Positions 12,472 to 15,971 of a DNA stretch of 15,971 nucleotides are shown here, one piece after another. The DNA is from SCUN01 sp964343975 (GTDB lineage Bacteria > Acidobacteriota > Vicinamibacteria > Vicinamibacterales > SCN-69-37), in contig CAYFLU010000072.1 in assembly GCA_964343975.1 (NCBI GenBank), forward strand, positions 1 to 15,971, written 5' to 3'. The translations under genes and the position numbers were made by a program. Each line of letters starts with the position of its first letter. Within the stretch, counting starts at the first letter, position 1. A model generated the notes under the pieces. That model was not told where the DNA came from and did no database searches. It saw nothing but the letters and a program-made list of their open reading frames with translations.

Positions 12472-13608
12472 TTACGCCACCACCCCGTAACTCGTGCTCC
12501 GCCCTCCACGCTCACTCTTCGTCAACAACCCGCGCTCGACGAGATCCTGAATGTCCCTGAGCGCCGTGTCGTGCGAGCACTTCGTGAGCGACGCCCACTT
12601 CGTGGTCGTGAGCTTGCCGTCGAAACCGTCGAGCAGCATGTTGAGCATCGCGCGCTGGCGCGTGTTGATCTCCACGTGCGCGTGGCGGTCCCAGAACTTC
12701 GCCTTGTGCAACACGGACCCGAGCGTGTCCGACGTCGCCGCAAACGCCTGGTCGAGCGTCGACAGAAACCAGACGAGCCACGGGGTAATGTCGAGTCCGC
12801 CCTTCTGGGTGCGCTCGAGGATGGCGTAGTAGGCCTGACGCTCCGCGCGAATGGCGGCGCTCATGCTGTAGAAACGCTGCGACGTGCCGTCCGCACGCGC
12901 GAGTTGGCCGTCGGCAATCGCCCGCGCGATGCGCCCATTGCCATCGTCAAACGGATGAATCGTCACGAACCAGAAGTGGGCGATCGCCGCGCGCAACACG
13001 GGATCCATCGCCGCAGACGCATCGTTGATCCACGCGAAGAACGTGCGCATCTCTGCGTCGATGGCGGCGGCCGGCGGCGCCCCATAGTGCACGCGCTCGC
13101 GCCCGATCGGACCCGATACCACCTGCATCGGGCCCTTCGCATCGTTGCGCCACGCGCCCACACGGATCGCGGGTTCCCGGGACCTGAAGGTCCCGGGCTC
13201 CAAGGATCCGGGCTTCAAGGATCCGAACAGACCTCGATGCCACCGGAAGAGCCGCTCAGCCGTGAGCGGTTGGTCGAACTGCTGCGTGGCGTCAAGCATC
13301 ATGTCGACCACGCCATCCACGCGCCGATCGGAACGGGTGGCGCCGGCCACATCCATGCCGAGATGCTTCGCCACCGACGATCGCACCTGGTCAAGGTCGA
13401 GCACTTCGCCCTCGATCGCGCTCGACTGCACGGCCTCTTGCGTGCGCGCCAGCAACTCCGCATCGCGCTGTCGATCGAAACCCAATGCCTCCATGCGCCC
13501 GAGTAGCCGCCCCTGCCGATGACGAAGGTCGATGAGGGCCTTCGCGATGGCAGCCTCATCCCACCGGAAGGCGGGCCAGCCGGGCTCCATATAGATGTAG
13601 GGGCTCAT
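12472..13608 (-). CDS. Fic-family AMP-transferase with N-terminal inhibitory helix and C-terminal winged helix
   Basis: 378 residues. Residues 1-125 are the Fic-associated N-terminal domain (MSPYIYMEPGWPAFRWD...) with the class II inhibitory motif S62-SAI-E66-G67, whose Glu blocks ATP until relieved. The Fic core has HPFDDGNGR (218-226), containing the catalytic His and the anion-binding loop. Residues 315-378 form a winged-helix-like domain (RQRAMLNMLLDGFDGKLTTT... LVERGLLTKS). The family transfers AMP from ATP to protein hydroxyls. Oddity: residues about 129-147, between WHRGLF and IRVGAWRND, are encoded by a palindrome and two 15-base repeats, adding several residues compared with relatives as recalled. 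All catalytic residues remain in frame, so it is probably functional. The start at 13608 is the first ATG in frame. Confidence 0.92.
   Translation of the reverse strand: MSPYIYMEPGWPAFRWDEAAIAKALIDLRHRQGRLLGRMEALGFDRQRDAELLARTQEAVQSSAIEGEVLDLDQVRSSVAKHLGMDVAGATRSDRRVDGVVDMMLDATQQFDQPLTAERLFRWHRGLFGSLKPGSLEPGTFRSREPAIRVGAWRNDAKGPMQVVSGPIGRERVHYGAPPAAAIDAEMRTFFAWINDASAAMDPVLRAAIAHFWFVTIHPFDDGNGRIARAIADGQLARADGTSQRFYSMSAAIRAERQAYYAILERTQKGGLDITPWLVWFLSTLDQAFAATSDTLGSVLHKAKFWDRHAHVEINTRQRAMLNMLLDGFDGKLTTTKWASLTKCSHDTALRDIQDLVERGLLTKSERGGRSTSYGVVA
13176..13224. repeat. palindromic repeat inserted in frame within fic
   Basis: CCCGGGACC, loop TGAA, GGTCCCGGG (13176-13197) is a perfect 9-bp hairpin. 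Two 15-base direct repeats follow: GGGCTCCAAGGATCC (13195-13209) and GGGCTTCAAGGATCC (13210-13224). Core and flank match the intergenic element at 13692-13748. It encodes about residues 129-144 of Fic. Confidence 0.8.
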
Positions 13609-13610
13609 AA

Positions 13611-13683
13611 TACGCAGATCGTGCGTATATTATGACTCAAAAGACGCATTTGTGCGTGTATTACAACGCAATCTACGCACGAT
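13611..13683. promoter_or_regulatory. ACGCA/TGCGT site cluster at the fic promoter
   Basis: Six copies of ACGCA or its complement lie in 70 AT-rich bases: 13612, 13622, 13644, 13653, 13666 and 13675. TACGCA-gatcg-TGCGTA (13611-13627) and ACGCA-tttg-TGCGT (13644-13657) are dyads. ATCGTGCGTA (13618-13627) and TACGCACGAT (13674-13683) are exact complements framing the cluster. A -10-like CATAAT lies on the minus strand near 13632. Probably operators for fic; the binder is unknown. Confidence 0.6.
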
Positions 13684-13691
13684 GAGGTCCT

Positions 13692-13748
13692 CCCCCGGCC
13701 TGAAGGCCGGGGGCTCCACCTTAGGAGCGGCCGGTCTCAGGACCGGCC
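13692..13748. repeat. REP-like triple-hairpin element, possible terminator of the S10 gene
   Basis: Three hairpins: CCCCCGGCC-TGAA-GGCCGGGGG (13692-13713), GCTCC-acctta-GGAGC (13713-13728) and GGCCGGTC-TCAG-GACCGGCC (13729-13748). It begins four bases after the S10 stop on the minus strand and separates that gene from fic. No U-tract follows. It shares the CCTGAAGG core and GGGCTCCA flank with the repeat inside fic. Confidence 0.8.
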
Positions 13749-13752
13749 GACC

Positions 13753-15237
13753 CTACTTCGCCTTCGACGCGTTCTGGATGAACGAGACGACGTCCTTGTG
13801 CATCTTCTCGCGCGAGTTCTTCTCGATGTACATCATGTGCCCCGCCTCGTAGTAGGCGAAGCTCACGTTCTTGCGGATCGCCGGCTCGAGGCTCATGTGC
13901 GACACGGTGTGTTCGATGCCGTTGAAGGGCGTGGCGACGTCGTAGTACCCGCACAGCACGAGCAGTTTCAACGTCTGCTGCTGCGTCATCGCCGATCGCA
14001 GCGCTTCGGCAGGACCGCCCGGATCGCCGCCGTCCCACGGCTGCACGCGCGCGCTGAGCGTGTAGTACATGTCCGTCGACCACTTGAGGTCGCGGCGCAC
14101 ATAGTCCTGGAAGACGGCCACGAACGAGCCGTCGTACGACGCGAGGCTCGCGTCGTAGTCGGCGTTCATGCCGGCCGCGTCTTCGTCACGGCCGAGAAAG
14201 CGTGAATCGATGCGCCCCACGGTCATGCGCTGATCGCGCAGCAACTCCTTGAACCACCGCGCGGGACGAATCCGCAGATTGGTCTGCTCGATATAGGTTG
14301 GCGTGAGTCCGGTGAACCGGGCCAGCTGCGCCACGATCTTCTTCTGCTCCGCCGCGGGCAGCTGATCGCCCTGCTCGAGCGCTGCCGCGTACGGCCCGTG
14401 CGCGAACTGCCGCGCCTGCTCCGCAATCTCGCTCATGCTCAGCTTCTGCAGATCCGCAGGCAGCTTCTTGTGAAACCACGCCGATACGATGAACGTCGGC
14501 AGGAAGAAGATGGTGCGATCATCGGCGCCGAAGTTGCCGAAGCCGACCGCCGACACGAGCACCACGCCGTTCAGATAGATCTGGTGCCGCCGCTGCAGCA
14601 CCTGCGACAACTGCGCCGACCGCGTCGTGCCGTAGCTCTCGCCGATCAGAAACTTTGGCGACAACCAGCGATCGTTGCGGCTCAGGTACTGATAGATGAA
14701 ATCCGCAAACCACGTGGCGTCGTTCACCACGCCGTAGAACTGCACCGGATCCTGCCCCGGCACCGGACGGCTGAAGCCGGTCGAGATCGCGTCGATGAAC
14801 ACGAGATCCGTGCCGTCGAGCAACGAGTCGGTGTTCTCCACCATGGCATACGGCGCCGGCATGCCGCTGCCGTCATCCGTGAGCTTGATGCGCTTCGGCC
14901 CGAGACCCATGTGCGTGTACGACGAGGCCGAGCCCGGCCCACCGTTGTAGACGAACGACACCGGCCGCTGCGCGCGATCCGCCACGTCATCTTTCGTATA
15001 CGCCACAAAGAAAAACGTCGCCTTCGGCGTGCCGTCGTCGCTCTTCACGACATACGTCGCCGCCGTGGCGGTGTAGTTGAGCGGCTGACCGCCGATGCGC
15101 ACGGTGCCGTGCGTGATCGACGTCTTCTCTTCCGGCGCGGGCCCCGCTGCCGCCCGCTGCTGCGGCGGCGGCATCCGCGCCTGCAACACGCCGATCGAGC
15201 ACACCAGAGCAATCCCGACCATCCACAGTCGCTTCAT
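13753..15237 (-). CDS. exported S10-family serine carboxypeptidase
   Basis: 494 residues. Residues 1-20 are a signal peptide (MKRLWMVGIALVCSIGVLQA), so the enzyme acts outside the cytoplasm, trimming C-terminal residues from peptides. The alpha/beta-hydrolase features are all present: oxyanion-hole segment YNGGPGSAS (97-105), nucleophile S201 in GESYG, D433 in LCGYYDVATPF, and H467 in EAGHMMY. The start at 15237 is preferred over an upstream frame extension because it places the signal peptide at the N-terminus and has GAGGTGA six bases upstream, inside the end of the sulfatase gene. Only four bases separate the two genes, so they are co-transcribed. A triple hairpin follows the stop. Length is normal for bacterial S10 proteins. 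Confidence 0.93.
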   Translation of the reverse strand: MKRLWMVGIALVCSIGVLQARMPPPQQRAAAGPAPEEKTSITHGTVRIGGQPLNYTATAATYVVKSDDGTPKATFFFVAYTKDDVADRAQRPVSFVYNGGPGSASSYTHMGLGPKRIKLTDDGSGMPAPYAMVENTDSLLDGTDLVFIDAISTGFSRPVPGQDPVQFYGVVNDATWFADFIYQYLSRNDRWLSPKFLIGESYGTTRSAQLSQVLQRRHQIYLNGVVLVSAVGFGNFGADDRTIFFLPTFIVSAWFHKKLPADLQKLSMSEIAEQARQFAHGPYAAALEQGDQLPAAEQKKIVAQLARFTGLTPTYIEQTNLRIRPARWFKELLRDQRMTVGRIDSRFLGRDEDAAGMNADYDASLASYDGSFVAVFQDYVRRDLKWSTDMYYTLSARVQPWDGGDPGGPAEALRSAMTQQQTLKLLVLCGYYDVATPFNGIEHTVSHMSLEPAIRKNVSFAYYEAGHMMYIEKNSREKMHKDVVSFIQNASKAK

Positions 15238-15241
15238 CGCG

Positions 15242-15970
15242 TCACCTCGCGGACGGTGCGGGCACCGTCGCATACGACTTCTCGTGATACAGCTTGCGCA
15301 ACCGATCGAGCTCCGAGGTCAGTATCGCCTGCACGCCGGCGTAGTCGGGCCGGCCGTACACGCTCGTCATCTCGTGCGGATCCGCCTGGAGATCGAACAA
15401 CTCCCACTGATTCACCGGGTAGTAGTAGATGAGCTTGTACCGATCGGTGCGCACACCCACGTGCGCCTGCACCCGATGGTCGGCCGGAAATTCGTAGTAG
15501 TGGTAATAGATGCTCGTACGCCAGTCGCTCGGCGTCACGCCGCGCAGAATCGGCGCGAACGACACGCCGTGGCGATCGCCCGGCGTCTTCACGCCGGCAA
15601 TCTCGCAGAGCGTCGGCGCGTAGTCGATGTTCTGCACCATCGGCTGCGCGCGGGTGCCGGGCTTCACGACGCCCGGCCAGCGCACCATCAGCGGCATCTG
15701 CAGCGACTCTTCGTACATCCACCGCTTGTCGAACCAGCCGTGTTCGCCGTTGTAGAAGCCCTGATCCGAGGCGTAGATGACCACGGTGTTGCGATCGAGG
15801 CCCTGCGCCGTGAGCTCGTCGAGCACGCGGCCGATGTTGTCGTCGAGCGCCTTCACGCACCGCAGGTAGTCCTGCATGTAGGCCTGATACTTCCAGCGCG
15901 TCAGCGCCGCCCCGGTCGGCGGCGCCGCCGTGAACTGCTCATTGCGCGGCACATAGGCCGCATCCCACGC
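15242..15970 (-). CDS. sulfatase, C-terminal part (5' end outside window)
   Basis: 242 residues are visible, continuing past the window edge (AWDAAYVPRNEQF at the edge). Recognisable are the metal-site and active-site region VVIYASDQGFYNGEHGWFDK followed by RWMYEESLQMPLMVRWPG, then VQNIDYAPTLCEIAG, and the C-terminal subdomain RTDRYKLIYYY ... WELFDLQADPHE, all typical of type I formylglycine sulfatases acting on sulfated polysaccharides or esters. The Cys/Ser converted to formylglycine and the signal peptide would lie upstream and cannot be checked. The usual DH(G) or DN(G) is DQG here. The apparent GTG start at 15952 is not real because homology continues upstream. It is the first visible gene of an operon with the S10 peptidase. 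Confidence 0.92.
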   Translation of the reverse strand, partial: AWDAAYVPRNEQFTAAPPTGAALTRWKYQAYMQDYLRCVKALDDNIGRVLDELTAQGLDRNTVVIYASDQGFYNGEHGWFDKRWMYEESLQMPLMVRWPGVVKPGTRAQPMVQNIDYAPTLCEIAGVKTPGDRHGVSFAPILRGVTPSDWRTSIYYHYYEFPADHRVQAHVGVRTDRYKLIYYYPVNQWELFDLQADPHEMTSVYGRPDYAGVQAILTSELDRLRKLYHEKSYATVPAPSAR

Positions 15971-15971
15971 G

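Noticed and set aside
14398..15432. 344-codon plus-strand open frame opposite the S10 and sulfatase genes
   Set aside because: Shadow of two genes with intact catalytic motifs.

Overview
The window reads as chromosomal DNA from a GC-rich, free-living bacterium. The best guess is an Acidobacteriota of the Vicinamibacteria type. Supporting this are a secreted multi-module carboxypeptidase-regulatory-like protein, a LigD-type NHEJ ligase/polymerase, an exported S10 carboxypeptidase beside a sulfatase, frequent GTG starts, and short intergenic repeat families. This assignment is an inference; no rRNA or marker gene is present.

Layout, left to right. (1) Bases 3-4141, plus strand: the 3' part of ligD, then gluQ overlapping it by four bases (GTGA), a hairpin, then a 641-residue exported protein of about five beta-sandwich modules. 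(2) Bases 4151-4290: a 140-base imperfect palindrome, purine-rich on one arm, between convergent genes. (3) Bases 4326-5538, minus strand: an ArsR-type repressor coupled (ATGA) to an SRPBCC+NTF2-like protein. Its promoter is near-consensus and predicts a leaderless mRNA, with an operator-like dyad inside it. (4) Bases 5553-6072: octamer repeats, a duplicated tRNA-Lys 3' end, a REP-like hairpin, and three minus-strand tRNAs (Arg-TCG, Arg-CCG, Lys-CTT). (5) Bases 6122-8693, minus strand: a cupin, an SDR-like protein without the usual catalytic Tyr, and an ankyrin-repeat protein. A 26-base tandem repeat runs into the SDR stop codon.

(6) Bases 8806-13683 look like an accessory island. A two-gene plus-strand operon encodes an exported CxxC protein and a 653-residue protein ending in a HEPN-like RNxxxH motif. 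It faces a higBA toxin-antitoxin pair on the minus strand, then an IS3-type transposase relic, then a Fic AMP-transferase gene. The fic gene carries a palindromic repeat in frame and has a dense ACGCA/TGCGT site cluster at its promoter. (7) Bases 13692-15970, minus strand: a REP-like triple hairpin, the S10 serine carboxypeptidase, and the 3' part of a sulfatase. The last two are tightly spaced and probably co-transcribed.

The best candidates for something new are the HEPN-containing operon in its toxin/stress neighbourhood and the structure-conserving repeat family that has entered the fic reading frame. No CRISPR array, integrase, rRNA or complete insertion sequence was seen.
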